Shown here one piece after another: positions 1-8,805 of a DNA stretch of 22,312 nt (within the stretch, counting starts at the first letter, position 1; every line of letters starts with the position of its first letter). The translations under genes were made by a program, and so were the position numbers. The stretch comes from a virus: positions 1-22,312 of IMG/VR virus record IMGVR_UViG_3300027659_000233; one strand, written 5' to 3'. The notes beneath the pieces were generated by a model that saw only the letters and a list, made by a program, of their open reading frames with translations, was not told where the DNA came from and did not search any database.

Positions 1-6
1 TACACA

Positions 7-465
7 ATGAACCGCAAGATCAAGACTTCCTTGACTCGCACGACATTTACAATCGATCAGAATGAGGACAATCCAGACTTGACATCATTCTTGGAAAACT
101 ACGCTCCGACTTCAACAGTAACACCTGATACAGGTGAATACGAAGACGGGACAAAGTTCAACTCTTCACAAGCAACAAGCGATACATTGCTTCAAATTGT
201 GTATGGTGGAACTGACATGGTAACAAAGAAGCGTAAGGTAACTTTGTTGCTTTGCAAATTGGCTCAAGATGCAGGTGCATTTGACCAAGAATCAGGTAAG
301 TACACAAAGCCAAAGGTAGCAGGCGATGTAGTTAACAATGAGACTGACATCACAGTGCCTACAGCTTTGTTCTGTGGCTCTTTGGTGACTGGTCTTGCAA
401 CAGTTTGTATTCCTGCAAAAGTAGGATATAAAGAAGTATGGTTCACTGATCCGACAATTCCATAA
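7..465 (+). CDS. probable major tail (tail tube) protein
   Basis: 152 residues from ATG 7. The frame is open to the left edge of the window (codons for Tyr and Thr precede the ATG), so the true start could lie upstream. I recognise no specific motif. The call comes from position: a small beta-rich, Thr/Val-rich protein directly upstream of a chaperone pair and the tape measure gene, the usual place of the tail tube subunit in long-tailed phages. A stable GC-rich hairpin follows the stop, fitting a highly expressed structural gene whose transcript is partly ended before the chaperones. No sheath gene is visible, so the tail is probably non-contractile. Function is inferred, not read from a signature. 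Confidence 0.6.
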   Translation: MNRKIKTSLTRTTFTIDQNEDNPDLTSFLENYAPTSTVTPDTGEYEDGTKFNSSQATSDTLLQIVYGGTDMVTKKRKVTLLLCKLAQDAGAFDQESGKYTKPKVAGDVVNNETDITVPTALFCGSLVTGLATVCIPAKVGYKEVWFTDPTIP

Positions 466-481
466 GCAACTGTTTAATCAA

Positions 482-501
482 GGGGCGGTTCAGGCCGCCC
501 C
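482..501 (+). terminator. GC-rich hairpin after the major tail gene, partial terminator
   Basis: GGGGCGG (482-488) pairs perfectly with CCGCCCC (495-501) around a 6-base loop, followed by the weak T-rich stretch ATATTTTAT. It lies between the tail protein stop and the Shine-Dalgarno of the next gene. The poor U-tract suggests partial termination or protection of the upstream mRNA 3' end, which would set a high tail-tube to chaperone ratio. Confidence 0.55.
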
Positions 502-524
502 ATATTTTATCATAAGGAGATAGC

Positions 525-1022
525 ATGAAATTATATCTAAACGATACAGCACATGAAGTGCCTTTGCATACCAAGTTAACACCTGCATTGTATGACAAAG
601 TGACGCCTCTTTTGAGTGAATTGGCACAGACTAAAGGGGCGCAAGCCGCTGCAGAGCAAGAGATCATGGAGAGAGTATTTAGTCACGAGGTACTTGCATC
701 TAAAATAGATTTGACAAAAGGGCAAGATGCCTTCAAAGATATTATGCAAGAGTTTGCCTTTCAAGAAATTATCAAGACTGCATATCTCAAAGTGCGGGCT
801 AATCTCTTTGAGCTGATCAATGTAGATGCAACTACAATCCCAAAGATATTCGAGTTCACAAAAGAATGCATTGACATAAGCAAGGTGCAAAATGCCGAGC
901 TCTTGGCTGGCATACAAAGTCAAGCAGACTCCGAGTTCTGGCAAGGTCAGGATATCGATGGCATCTTGGATGCCCTTAAGTTTTTTCGTGAAACAGTATG
1001 CCGAAGAATCCGCATTATGTGA
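525..1022 (+). CDS. tail assembly chaperone (short form, G-like)
   Basis: 165 residues, starting at ATG 525 behind the strong Shine-Dalgarno AAGGAG. It is largely helical and acidic in its C-terminal half. It sits between the tail tube and tape measure genes, the conserved place of tail assembly chaperones (lambda gpG/gpGT and equivalents), which bind the tape measure protein during tail assembly and are absent from virions. Its frame ends at TGA 1020 while the +1 frame stays open to 1281, so the last ~11 residues (R-E-T-V-C-R-R-I-R-I-M) belong only to the unshifted product. No sequence motif defines this divergent family; the call rests on order, size and the overlapping second frame. Confidence 0.65.
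   Translation: MKLYLNDTAHEVPLHTKLTPALYDKVTPLLSELAQTKGAQAAAEQEIMERVFSHEVLASKIDLTKGQDAFKDIMQEFAFQEIIKTAYLKVRANLFELINVDATTIPKIFEFTKECIDISKVQNAELLAGIQSQADSEFWQGQDIDGILDALKFFRETVCRRIRIM
981..987 (+). promoter_or_regulatory. candidate +1 ribosomal frameshift site TTTTTTC
   Basis: In the chaperone frame this reads AAG TTT TTT CGT. A +1 slip of tRNA-Phe from TTT (984-986) to TTC (985-987) moves reading into the frame open to 1281 and gives a 251-residue fusion. TTC is the better match for the tRNA-Phe anticodon GAA, the same logic as the prfB +1 site. The net shift equals +1 or -2. No clear internal Shine-Dalgarno stimulator was seen. Confidence 0.45.
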
Positions 1023-1281
1023 GTATTACTTGTCGGAGCTTGTGATATTCAATGACCCAGACGATGACGAGTATGAAGAGAATGAGAACGAGAGTGCGTA
1101 CTATTTAGGCGAATTGAGCGGGCAATATTGGATCTTCAAAGGCGTAGCAAACGGCGACCCCGCCGCTTTCTTGCGACTTTACTATGATACATCTCGAGTC
1201 GATGTAATCAAGACCTATGCCTATCTAATTACATACCACAAAGAACGCCGTAAAATGGAGCGCAGAATACATGGCCGATGA
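985..1281 (+). CDS. +1-frame extension of the tail assembly chaperone (GT-like)
   Basis: About 97 codons in the +1 frame relative to the upstream chaperone. The product from about F-V-K-Q-Y onwards reads like real protein: an acidic stretch (N-D-P-D-D-D-E-Y-E-E), then an aromatic/hydrophobic part, and a basic C-terminus (H-K-E-R-R-K-M-E-R-R). The frame is also open upstream to an ATG at 892, but those residues look like a shadow of the first frame and no own start is convincing. A weak GTG at 1042 is the alternative if it is translated alone. It overlaps the tape measure start by 11 bases, as GT-type extensions often do. Most likely made as a 251-residue frameshift fusion. Confidence 0.55.
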   Translation, partial: FVKQYAEESALCEYYLSELVIFNDPDDDEYEENENESAYYLGELSGQYWIFKGVANGDPAAFLRLYYDTSRVDVIKTYAYLITYHKERRKMERRIHGR

Positions 1282-4200
1282 TATTAAAATTAAGTTAGGG
1301 CTTGATGTAGGTCAACTCTTTACAGATTTGAGCAAGGTCACTACACAACTTAATCAAGTTGCAGTATCAGCTGACAAAGCAGAGACCGAAATCAAGCAAC
1401 TCGATGCGCAAAAGGTCGATATCGATACAAGCGGTGCAAAGAGTGCGCTTGATAGCCTTGCATCTGATGCCAAGAGTACCGGCGGAGGCATAGCCGATAC
1501 ATTCAAAAGCGCCCTTAATCCAAGCAATCTTACATCCGGCATTGTAGGAGGCCTTGCAGGTGGACTTGCAAGCGCTGGTATAGGCACGGCAATCAGTGCA
1601 GTGCAAGGTTTGGGGACTGCGATCTTTGAGGGAGCGGTTCGAGCCGATGAGTTTGGGGATAAGCTCGAGGTCGCATTCAAGCAACAAGGGATAGCAGACG
1701 TTGAAGGTGAGATCAATAAGGTCAGGGAATCCACTCTGCAGCTCGCAAATGATCTCGGCCTACCAACGGAGCGAACTCGCGAACTTGCAGGCACTGTGGC
1801 CACGTTAGGGGGTGTATCGGGCAAGCAAGCAGAGGACTTGACAAAGCTATCAGCCGGTATTGAGACCTTCACCGATGGCACGGTCAAAGGTGAGGCAGTT
1901 GTTAAGGCGTTCTCACGTGGTCTTGCTGATCCTGAAGGGGCAGCTGCGATTGAATCATTAAGCAAGAAATACCCCCAGCTTGCTGAAACGCTTAAAAGCA
2001 ATATCAGTCCTACCGAAAAACTTGCAGCCGCTAATAAAATTCTTGGCACTTCATTTGAGACTGTAAAAAAACAACAAGAAGATGCAGGTGGTACGTTTAA
2101 TAAATTAAGCAATACAGTCAATGAGGCATTTGAGACCATCGGATCAGGGCTAAATAATGCACTTAACACATTGATACCGATATTCACTGAATCACTCGGC
2201 CCCGCGTTCTCTACTTTAGGCAATACAATCAGCGAATTATTCAGTCGCGTATGGAGCGTATTAGAGCCAATCCTTGGATTGATTGGTGGTGCTATCATGG
2301 TCAATATAGTTGGCATGATATCAGTAGCCGTTGAAGCATTAAATACAATATATGAGACTGCAGTCTATGCATTTGATCAAATCATGCTTGCACTTGCACC
2401 CGTCTTCGATGCAATTAAGAACGCTCTTGGTATGGATGGAGCCGTCGGTGAGGGTGTGGATGCAATGGGAATTTTGCAAAATGTTCTTGATGGAGTTACC
2501 GCTGTTATAGGGGTATTGTTTGATGTTATTGGCAATATAGCAAAAGTCATTGTCGATGTATTTGTAGCTGCGCTTAAGCTTGCAATTGAAGGAGTTACTA
2601 ATATAGTTGAAGGTATTAAGTCGTTTATAAGTTTTATAGGCGATTTGCTATTAAAAATACCAGGCGTGAGCAGCGTATTCAAAGGTCTTAAATCTGCATT
2701 TGATGATGTTTATAATTTCTTTAGTGATCTACCAAAAGCAATCAATGAAGTACAGGTGTATCTTAAAGCAATTGGTATGACATTCCAAACAGTTTTCAAT
2801 GTATTAAGGCAAGCATTTGATGATGTGCTCAAATTAGACTTTAGTTCAGCAGGTACTAAATTAGCAGCTATATTTGATAGCAATAATTGGAGCGCTACTT
2901 TTAGTGCAGGATTGCAAAAAGCACGATCTGAAATAAAGCAAACTGGTGAAACTGCTAAGACTACGAGAAAAGAATTAAATGAGATTGACAATAATAATGG
3001 AGGCGGAGGCGGAGGCGGTGGCGGAGGCAAAGGCGGCAGAGGCAAAACCCCTAAAGAAACCGAGTCTGATCTACAAAAGCTAAAGACTCTCTATGCTGAT
3101 TATGCACAGAGCTTGGTTAATGATGATGAAGAAATCCTTGCAACCTTCAAAGGCACGGCTGATGAGCGTAAAGCCAAAGAGCAAGAGCTCGCACAAGTTC
3201 GCGCTCAAAAGCTGAAAGAATATCTTAATACAAGTCTTGCTGATGTAAAGGACTTCAACACTGTATTGTCAAAAGAGCAATTGACTCTCAAGATAAAACC
3301 AGATAAAGCAAAGAACGAAGACTTTGAAGATATCCGCTCATTTTATCTTGGGGAATCTACCAAATTAAGTAAAGATATAAATTTAGAAATCAAACCTAAG
3401 GTTGAGTTCAAAGTTGAAGGTCTAAAAGAATTTGCCGATCAAATCAAAGCAAACCAAAAGGTTATTGTAGATGATGTAAAAAGAGGCGCTAATGAAGTGC
3501 TAGAGTTCAGCGCTTTACCAACAAAGTCTCTTATTGATTCGCTTGCTGAATTTGTAGATATACAAACAGGATTTACTGAAGCCTACGATGAATCACTTGG
3601 TACGAATGAAAACAGGCTTGATGCTTACAATGCTAAAATTGCACAGATAAATGAGTCGATAATTGCTAAAAATCAAGTTGCTATTGCTAAGATTGGCGAA
3701 CTGCAATCACAAGCTGCTAAACAAATAGCCGAAGTTCAAGCAAAAGGCGGGGCGAATGTAGCCGAGAATGTCAAAAAAATTGAAGAAGCATTGGCAGCAG
3801 CTGAAGCGCCAATTAGAGCATATGTAGAAAGCAATATAAATCAGCTTGATGAACTTCAGAAACAATCAGGCCGCACAATTGCACTTGCACGATTGCAGGC
3901 TATTACGGATGTAACTGAAAGAGAACTTCGCATTGAGATTCAGAGCTTGGAATTTAAGTATCAAGACGATATCTTAAAGGCTAAGGATAATGCAAAAGAG
4001 CGCCTCAAGATAACCGAAGAGTATAATAAGAAAAAGAAAGAGCTTGAAGATAAGCTAAAAAATGAAACTGATATAATTACCAATATAACTACGGCTCTGC
4101 AGACGAGCATATTAGATGAGTTTAATTCCGAAAAAATACGCAAGGAAAAAGAGACTAATGATGCGATTCGAGCCGAGCGTTTAGGCGCCCTTGATACTGA

Positions 4201-5065
4201 AGAAAACGACCTTAACAAAAGCCTTGCAAAGCGCGAGATATCATTTGAAGATTACGCTGCAAAAGTTGCTCAAATTGATGAGCAAAGAAAGCAAACTGAA
4301 GAACAAACCGAAACTTCATTCTTAGATCGCCTTAAAACCGTTGGAGATAAAACAGCGGCTTCGGTGCTGAAATCTCAAGGTGATATATTCACCAAGAACG
4401 CCGAAAAGATGGAAGGCAATCAGAAGATATTTAATGAAGCAATAGGTCAGACGCTCACTTCATTTGCTGCTTTAGCCGAAGGCGGTAAAGCTACCCTCGG
4501 TGACTTTGGTAAAGCCGCAGCTGGCGTCGCATTCGATGCAGTGAGCAAAATGATACCAGCTTTCGTAGCCGGTATATTGGGAAGCTCCATCACTGCACTT
4601 GGCCCGATTGCTGGGCCGATCGCTGCGGGTCTTTTGACCGCATCGCTCCAGCTGTTACTTGGTCAAGCAAAAGCTGCACTCGGCTTCAAAGATGGGGTCG
4701 TTGATTTGGCAGGCCCGGGCAATGAGACCTCGGACTCGATACCGGCATGGCTATCACGAGGCGAGTCAGTCATCACAGCTGCAGGGACAAGAGCAAATAA
4801 AGAAGAGCTTGCATGGATGAATGCAAACCCCGGCATGAGTATCAAAGACTACTTTGCTATGCAAGCACCAGCGATACGCTATTCAGTCACTGAAGATGGC
4901 GACCTCATTAAAGAGGTGCGTAAGTTACGTGAAGAGACTCGCGGCCTTGGTAAGCAAATCAATCGCAATACTCATGTAGAAATAAGCGGCGTACTCAAAG
5001 CCGATAATAACTCAATCAAGGCGATGCTCGAAAGTGACCGCCGCCGTAATGCAAGGAGAGGATAA
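1271..5065 (+). CDS. tail tape measure protein
   Basis: 1264 residues, the longest gene here, which is the hallmark of a tape measure. Order: short helical N-terminus (1-60), Gly/Ala-rich hydrophobic segment (about 89-121), two long hydrophobic stretches (about 300-385 and 400-478), a ten-glycine linker (577-586), long charged coiled-coil-like segments (about 590-1075), a hydrophobic Gly/Ala segment (about 1077-1140), and a C-terminal G-F-K-D-G-V-V-D-L-A-G-P-G...S-D-S-I-P-A-W-L-S-R-G-E motif seen in many phage tape measures. It sets tail length; at about 0.15 nm per residue the tail would be near 190 nm (inference). GGAG lies about 10 bases before ATG 1271. No lytic transglycosylase or peptidase domain recognised. 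Confidence 0.93.
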   Translation: MADDIKIKLGLDVGQLFTDLSKVTTQLNQVAVSADKAETEIKQLDAQKVDIDTSGAKSALDSLASDAKSTGGGIADTFKSALNPSNLTSGIVGGLAGGLASAGIGTAISAVQGLGTAIFEGAVRADEFGDKLEVAFKQQGIADVEGEINKVRESTLQLANDLGLPTERTRELAGTVATLGGVSGKQAEDLTKLSAGIETFTDGTVKGEAVVKAFSRGLADPEGAAAIESLSKKYPQLAETLKSNISPTEKLAAANKILGTSFETVKKQQEDAGGTFNKLSNTVNEAFETIGSGLNNALNTLIPIFTESLGPAFSTLGNTISELFSRVWSVLEPILGLIGGAIMVNIVGMISVAVEALNTIYETAVYAFDQIMLALAPVFDAIKNALGMDGAVGEGVDAMGILQNVLDGVTAVIGVLFDVIGNIAKVIVDVFVAALKLAIEGVTNIVEGIKSFISFIGDLLLKIPGVSSVFKGLKSAFDDVYNFFSDLPKAINEVQVYLKAIGMTFQTVFNVLRQAFDDVLKLDFSSAGTKLAAIFDSNNWSATFSAGLQKARSEIKQTGETAKTTRKELNEIDNNNGGGGGGGGGGKGGRGKTPKETESDLQKLKTLYADYAQSLVNDDEEILATFKGTADERKAKEQELAQVRAQKLKEYLNTSLADVKDFNTVLSKEQLTLKIKPDKAKNEDFEDIRSFYLGESTKLSKDINLEIKPKVEFKVEGLKEFADQIKANQKVIVDDVKRGANEVLEFSALPTKSLIDSLAEFVDIQTGFTEAYDESLGTNENRLDAYNAKIAQINESIIAKNQVAIAKIGELQSQAAKQIAEVQAKGGANVAENVKKIEEALAAAEAPIRAYVESNINQLDELQKQSGRTIALARLQAITDVTERELRIEIQSLEFKYQDDILKAKDNAKERLKITEEYNKKKKELEDKLKNETDIITNITTALQTSILDEFNSEKIRKEKETNDAIRAERLGALDTEENDLNKSLAKREISFEDYAAKVAQIDEQRKQTEEQTETSFLDRLKTVGDKTAASVLKSQGDIFTKNAEKMEGNQKIFNEAIGQTLTSFAALAEGGKATLGDFGKAAAGVAFDAVSKMIPAFVAGILGSSITALGPIAGPIAAGLLTASLQLLLGQAKAALGFKDGVVDLAGPGNETSDSIPAWLSRGESVITAAGTRANKEELAWMNANPGMSIKDYFAMQAPAIRYSVTEDGDLIKEVRKLREETRGLGKQINRNTHVEISGVLKADNNSIKAMLESDRRRNARRG
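2999..3046 (+). repeat. GGN codon repeat encoding a poly-glycine linker
   Basis: Ten consecutive GGN codons (2999-3028), then K-G-G-R-G-K, inside the tape measure gene. The DNA is a run of GGAGGC/GGTGGC units. It separates the hydrophobic N-terminal half from the coiled-coil half, so it is probably a flexible hinge. The unit is prone to slippage and length variation. Confidence 0.85.
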
Positions 5066-5542
5066 ATGTCTTGGAGATATTGGATTAAGTTCGAGGGAGC
5101 CGATGTAGATACTTTCTCGACTGGGCATGCAAGTTATACGGCGGTTGAATTACCTATCTTTGGTATTCAACCGGGTTACACTGTGGAAAGTTCCAATGAG
5201 GTAAGCATGAGCGGGACGGAAATAGGTCAGCGCCGTATCCGAGTTTCACTTGAAGTTGATTGCATACCTAATAGTACATGGGATGCAGGAACGGTAACTA
5301 CTGATAATATCCAATTTTTACTACAGACCGTGCTACAAAAGAAATACACTCGAATCGTAGCACCTAATCCGGGTACGAATAACAAGCAATTGCCTCAAAG
5401 ATGGCGAGATACGACAAACTTCCCTCTTACCGCTGCGCTTATCCCATTTGTATTCGCACGATGCGACTTTAGTAATGAAAAACAATGGGCTTCAGGCCTT
5501 GAGAAATTCACAATCACCTGCTATCGCAAGGAGCTTATTTAA
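5066..5542 (+). CDS. tail tip / distal tail-like structural protein
   Basis: 158 residues, starting at ATG 5066 directly after the tape measure stop, behind GGAGAGG. The composition is beta-rich, with an aromatic start (S-W-R-Y-W-I-K-F). No catalytic motif. The gene directly after a tape measure usually encodes a distal tail or baseplate subunit, so a structural role at the tail tip is likely. Its stop overlaps the next start by one base (5542), implying co-translation with the 600-residue neighbour. Family not recognised. Confidence 0.5.
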   Translation: MSWRYWIKFEGADVDTFSTGHASYTAVELPIFGIQPGYTVESSNEVSMSGTEIGQRRIRVSLEVDCIPNSTWDAGTVTTDNIQFLLQTVLQKKYTRIVAPNPGTNNKQLPQRWRDTTNFPLTAALIPFVFARCDFSNEKQWASGLEKFTITCYRKELI

Positions 5543-7344
5543 TGGCTCTATCTAATCAGCGCTTTGTGACTACATGGACAAGCGAAGACGGGGTCTTATG
5601 GCGCATGTATATCATACCAAGCAGTATAGACTACATAAGCAGCGGCGTAAGCTCAAATGTTACCTTGCCTGCAGAGTTTTTATTGCGTGATATGACTCTT
5701 GATACCGAGCTTGGTAATATACCGGCTGGGCTCGTTGGTCAAGTGCTCAAGATCAATGTCAATATAGCCGCTTTGCAGGGCACTAATGCACTCAATGACC
5801 TTCGCACTGATCTATTACGAGGCACTACGGCAAAGCGCGTGCCTTTGAATAGCGATGGATCGGGCTATCTTGCATCCGACCTGACCCTTGCAGAACGTGA
5901 ATTTGATGCATTCAATACATTTGTGCTTCAGTATGATGATGGCTCTGGCTACAAGAGCGCATTTATAGGATGCCAAAAGTACAGCGCGGAAAATGAGCTT
6001 GAGATCACCGCTCTTGACAATGTAGTCAAGTTCACAATAGAGATATTTGATATCAATCGTTGCATCGGTGAAATAGTTAACCAGACAATCTGGACAAAAG
6101 CTCTAAAATGCACAAGTGATGTAGTCAATTACAGTATCACTATGTCACAGCCGGAAAATACCGAAGTTAAAGAGATGTTTATTGGCTACCCGTATATCAA
6201 TACGGATATAACACCCGGATCTATCTCGGCAAAAGACTACGCTCCAGGCGATAGCTACATGCATATATCTACTTTTGATCGACTCAAGACCAAAATAAAT
6301 ACGATGTATAGTGCATATATGAGGGCAATCACTCAAAAGCTTACATCAAGCTTTGTAGCTGATGACTTTTTTGCAAAGACAATGGTCTTTTTTCAAAGCC
6401 AATATGTAATACAAATCAATACTTACCTATGCTATGTAGCAGAGATATGGACAACGGTAGATAGTCAACTTGTACTTGCTGGCGGGGCTCATGTAGATAA
6501 AGGATTATTTGGTCAGTTTACAAATTTTTATGAAGTGTATAAAAGCATTGTTGAAGGATCAGTAGAAACGCTCCGACCATCATATACTTTCACAAGCGGA
6601 ACGCCTGATGCATATACCTTGACTATGGTAGGTAGCAATCCCTATCCATATCCATCCGTTGCAACCTTTGATGAAGATAATACCTATAGCAGTCTCAAAA
6701 TAAAGATGTTCAGTGAAGCGCTTAATCAAGTAAATGTAACAGTATCTACAATAACAGGCGAAGCTGATACAACAGAGTATGGATATGGCAAGCAAGGGAC
6801 AAGCGGTGATAATAGCAAAGACTTAAAAATCATGTTTCATAATTTGCCCTTAATCACGTTCCGTAATGGCTATAAAGATGAGGGCGGATTAGGCAAAATA
6901 TGGTATCGCAATACAGTCAATGCAGGGACTTTGCTTTATTGGGATATCTACGGCTTTACAAAACCCCAAACTTCATGCAGTTTGTTTTTTGGTGGTGAAG
7001 ACTTTGCTTTGCCAGTGCAACCATCACTCTATCTCAAGCGACCTGAATATCAAATGATATTAGAGCAACAGACAAGCGGCGCAGCTACAACTATAGCAGC
7101 TGCAATGGTTAATTTTTTAGGACGACCAAAGCAAGCCGAGGCTACTTTGACAAGCCGCTTTGTAACCATCAAGCCTGCAGACGTTGCAAAGCGTTGCGAG
7201 GTGGATCTAAATGATTACAATAGTCTGCTCTATGCAATATATGGGCAAAACACAGCCTACGGGGTGCTCACAAAACACTCGCATAAAGTTTACGAAGGTA
7301 TGTGTGATCTCACAATCAGAATAGATGCGGAGCCATTATCATGA
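5542..7344 (+). CDS. large tail tip / baseplate protein (hub candidate)
   Basis: 600 residues. Second gene after the tape measure, where tail hub or baseplate proteins usually lie. The N-terminus (T-T-W-T-S-E-D-G-V-L-W-R-M-Y-I) looks like an edge-strand-rich beta domain. The middle (about 190-460) is Tyr/Thr-rich and beta-like, and the C-terminal ~100 residues turn polar and helical (D-L-N-D-Y-N-S-L-L-Y). No peptidase, lysozyme or glycosidase motif seen. AGGAG lies about 7 bases before ATG 5542. The stop overlaps the next start (ATGA at 7341). Structural role inferred from position and size only; it could also be a receptor-binding protein. Confidence 0.5.
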   Translation: MALSNQRFVTTWTSEDGVLWRMYIIPSSIDYISSGVSSNVTLPAEFLLRDMTLDTELGNIPAGLVGQVLKINVNIAALQGTNALNDLRTDLLRGTTAKRVPLNSDGSGYLASDLTLAEREFDAFNTFVLQYDDGSGYKSAFIGCQKYSAENELEITALDNVVKFTIEIFDINRCIGEIVNQTIWTKALKCTSDVVNYSITMSQPENTEVKEMFIGYPYINTDITPGSISAKDYAPGDSYMHISTFDRLKTKINTMYSAYMRAITQKLTSSFVADDFFAKTMVFFQSQYVIQINTYLCYVAEIWTTVDSQLVLAGGAHVDKGLFGQFTNFYEVYKSIVEGSVETLRPSYTFTSGTPDAYTLTMVGSNPYPYPSVATFDEDNTYSSLKIKMFSEALNQVNVTVSTITGEADTTEYGYGKQGTSGDNSKDLKIMFHNLPLITFRNGYKDEGGLGKIWYRNTVNAGTLLYWDIYGFTKPQTSCSLFFGGEDFALPVQPSLYLKRPEYQMILEQQTSGAATTIAAAMVNFLGRPKQAEATLTSRFVTIKPADVAKRCEVDLNDYNSLLYAIYGQNTAYGVLTKHSHKVYEGMCDLTIRIDAEPLS

Positions 7345-8099
7345 AATTCAATGAACCCGTAAGGCCTGCCGGTATAGGTCGCAAGCAAGTCGCTTTTGAT
7401 GTCAACCGCAACCCCTCTGCATTTACTATTGTTGAAGATGTCGAGAATACACAGACCGATCCGCAGTCAAATGAGGCGCAAAATGTAGCCACCTTTGCAA
7501 ATGCCACTGCCATGAGCCGTGCTATTGCTTATTCAGCTGCAAGTAGTGCGATAGTGACTAATCAGAATGATGTCTGGAGTACTCAATCGATACAAGACTG
7601 GACTCACTTTGGTAGTAGTTTCGGGCCGTCATCTTCATATATCAAATGGGCTAATCCCGATCCGGATAATCTACTCAATATACGCAGCCCGCTTGCCTAT
7701 GTAGATAGCGAAGATCCCACAATCGTGAGAGTCAATAGACCGGGCTGGTATCTTGTCAGCGTAAATTTTTACCAAGGCGATCACTCACTGAATAACTATG
7801 TAAATGAGCTCACAGTAGTATCGGCTGATAGCGTAGATACAACTACGGCGCGTGCAAAGATGTACTCACATGGCTATCCGAGTTTAGGTATATGCCAAGT
7901 CGTACCAGTGCCAGGCTACGGTGCAAGTGGTAATGCTGCATCGCCAAATGATATACACAGTAAAGGCGGCTTTATTGCAGTGTACACAATAGGAGCTCAT
8001 AATGGTAACCTATCTATCACTGCAGCCAATTCATACGCAAGCATGCAGATCATTTGGCTACGGCCTTGGGAAGAAAACTTCTTTTATAATGGAGCTTAA
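7341..8099 (+). CDS. tail fibre-like protein with C-terminal jelly-roll-like region
   Basis: 252 residues. The first ~70 are polar and look like an attachment segment. The C-terminal part (about 125-250) has the strand pattern of a C1q/TNF-type jelly roll: T-I-V-R-V-N-R-P-G-W-Y-L-V-S-V-N-F-Y early, then L-S-I-T-A-A-N-S-Y-A-S-M-Q-I-I-W-L-R-P as the last strands. In phage tails such folds often form trimeric receptor-binding or tip domains. It starts within the preceding stop (ATGA), with an A-rich leader and no strong Shine-Dalgarno, so translational coupling is likely. The fold is judged by eye. Confidence 0.45.
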   Translation: MKFNEPVRPAGIGRKQVAFDVNRNPSAFTIVEDVENTQTDPQSNEAQNVATFANATAMSRAIAYSAASSAIVTNQNDVWSTQSIQDWTHFGSSFGPSSSYIKWANPDPDNLLNIRSPLAYVDSEDPTIVRVNRPGWYLVSVNFYQGDHSLNNYVNELTVVSADSVDTTTARAKMYSHGYPSLGICQVVPVPGYGASGNAASPNDIHSKGGFIAVYTIGAHNGNLSITAANSYASMQIIWLRPWEENFFYNGA

Positions 8100-8102
8100 C
8101 TA

Positions 8103-8594
8103 ATGGAATTTTACACAGGAAAAACAGGACAAGACCGCACCTTGCAGACAATCGACTTCGGAACGCTTGATACTGCAGCTTATGCGGCAAATGATATACT
8201 CACAAGTGGTGCAATCGCAATCGACTCGGCTCGCTTTTTAGGCTTCAGCGGTGTGATAGATCGCATCATATTGAAAGAAACTACTTCAGGCACGTTGCAA
8301 AAACCAGCGATGCGTCTTTGGTTATTTGGATCTTCAATAACACCCGCTGCAAGAAACGCCGCACAAGCCTTTACAAGCGCTCAATTTGATGTGCTTGTAG
8401 GTTATGTAGATATAGCCGAAGCGGACTGGGTAGATGGTGGATCAGGCGTATGCACTTTGCAAAAAACACCTGATTTGCCATACGTATGCCAATCAACAAG
8501 CCGCACTCTTTACCTCGTACCAGAGATCAAGACTGCTGATACATTCGCAAGTGGTGCAACTATAAAAGGGCAAGTCATACTTCGGAGGGATTGA
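8103..8594 (+). CDS. small beta-rich phage structural protein
   Basis: 163 residues, starting 3 bases after the previous stop behind GGAGC. The sequence is beta-rich and includes F-L-G-F-S-G-V-I-D-R-I-I-L-K-E and M-R-L-W-L-F-G, followed by further strands and a K-G-Q-V-I-L-R end. It looks like the small beta-sandwich proteins found near the tail or head-decoration genes of many phages, but I cannot name the family. Being last but one in the late operon, it could be a tail accessory or virion decoration protein. Confidence 0.5.
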   Translation: MEFYTGKTGQDRTLQTIDFGTLDTAAYAANDILTSGAIAIDSARFLGFSGVIDRIILKETTSGTLQKPAMRLWLFGSSITPAARNAAQAFTSAQFDVLVGYVDIAEADWVDGGSGVCTLQKTPDLPYVCQSTSRTLYLVPEIKTADTFASGATIKGQVILRRD

Positions 8595-8800
8595 TGCAAA
8601 TCAAGATCGCCAAATATGAAGATGAGCAACTAATCCGAGAATTTGCAGCAAAACACAAGCTACCTTGCACAAAAGCAGTAATCCATGCAGTAAAGATGGC
8701 AGAGGATGTTCACTTTATGCAAGGGCAAGTCGCAAGTCTGAAATTCTTTATCAAGTGCCTACGAGAAGAACATGCAAAAAAAAACCCGCTTATTCGATAA
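8594..8800 (+). CDS. small helical protein at the end of the tail operon
   Basis: 68 residues, predicted mostly helical, with a basic C-terminus (K-C-L-R-E-E-H-A-K-K-N-P-L-I-R). ATG 8594 is chosen because GGAGGG lies 4-5 bases upstream and the ATG overlaps the preceding TGA. A TTG one codon earlier (8591) is less likely. The stop codon lies inside the hairpin of a minus-strand terminator. No family recognised; Q-L-I-R-E-F-A-A-K-H-K...A-V-I-H-A-V resembles helices of small ribbon-helix-helix-like DNA-binding proteins, but weakly. Confidence 0.6.
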   Translation: MQIKIAKYEDEQLIREFAAKHKLPCTKAVIHAVKMAEDVHFMQGQVASLKFFIKCLREEHAKKNPLIR

Positions 8801-8805
8801 GCGGG
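8776..8805 (-). terminator. intrinsic terminator read on the minus strand
   Basis: An 8-bp perfect stem (CCCGCTTA 8785-8792 with TAAGCGGG 8798-8805, loop TTCGA) is preceded on the + strand by nine A residues (8776-8784). Read on the minus strand this is a hairpin followed by nine T, a canonical Rho-independent terminator. On the + strand no T-tract follows, so it should not stop late transcription efficiently. Confidence 0.75.

Noticed and set aside
482-501. Full-strength terminator ending transcription before the chaperone genes
   Set aside because: The following stretch is a broken A/T mix rather than a U-tract, and chaperone and tape measure genes have no promoter of their own, so only partial termination is likely.
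892-984. Independent start at ATG 892 for the second chaperone frame
   Set aside because: Residues before the frameshift point look like a shadow of the first frame and the AAGG upstream is weak; a frameshift fusion explains the data better.
1354-2316. 320-codon open frame on the minus strand opposite the tape measure gene
   Set aside because: It is a mirror of the GC-structured coding frame on the + strand, Ser/Pro/Ala-rich, without ribosome site or recognisable domain. All nearby genes are on the + strand.
2710-3045. Minus-strand frame with a long proline run
   Set aside because: The proline run is only the complement of the glycine codons in the tape measure gene.
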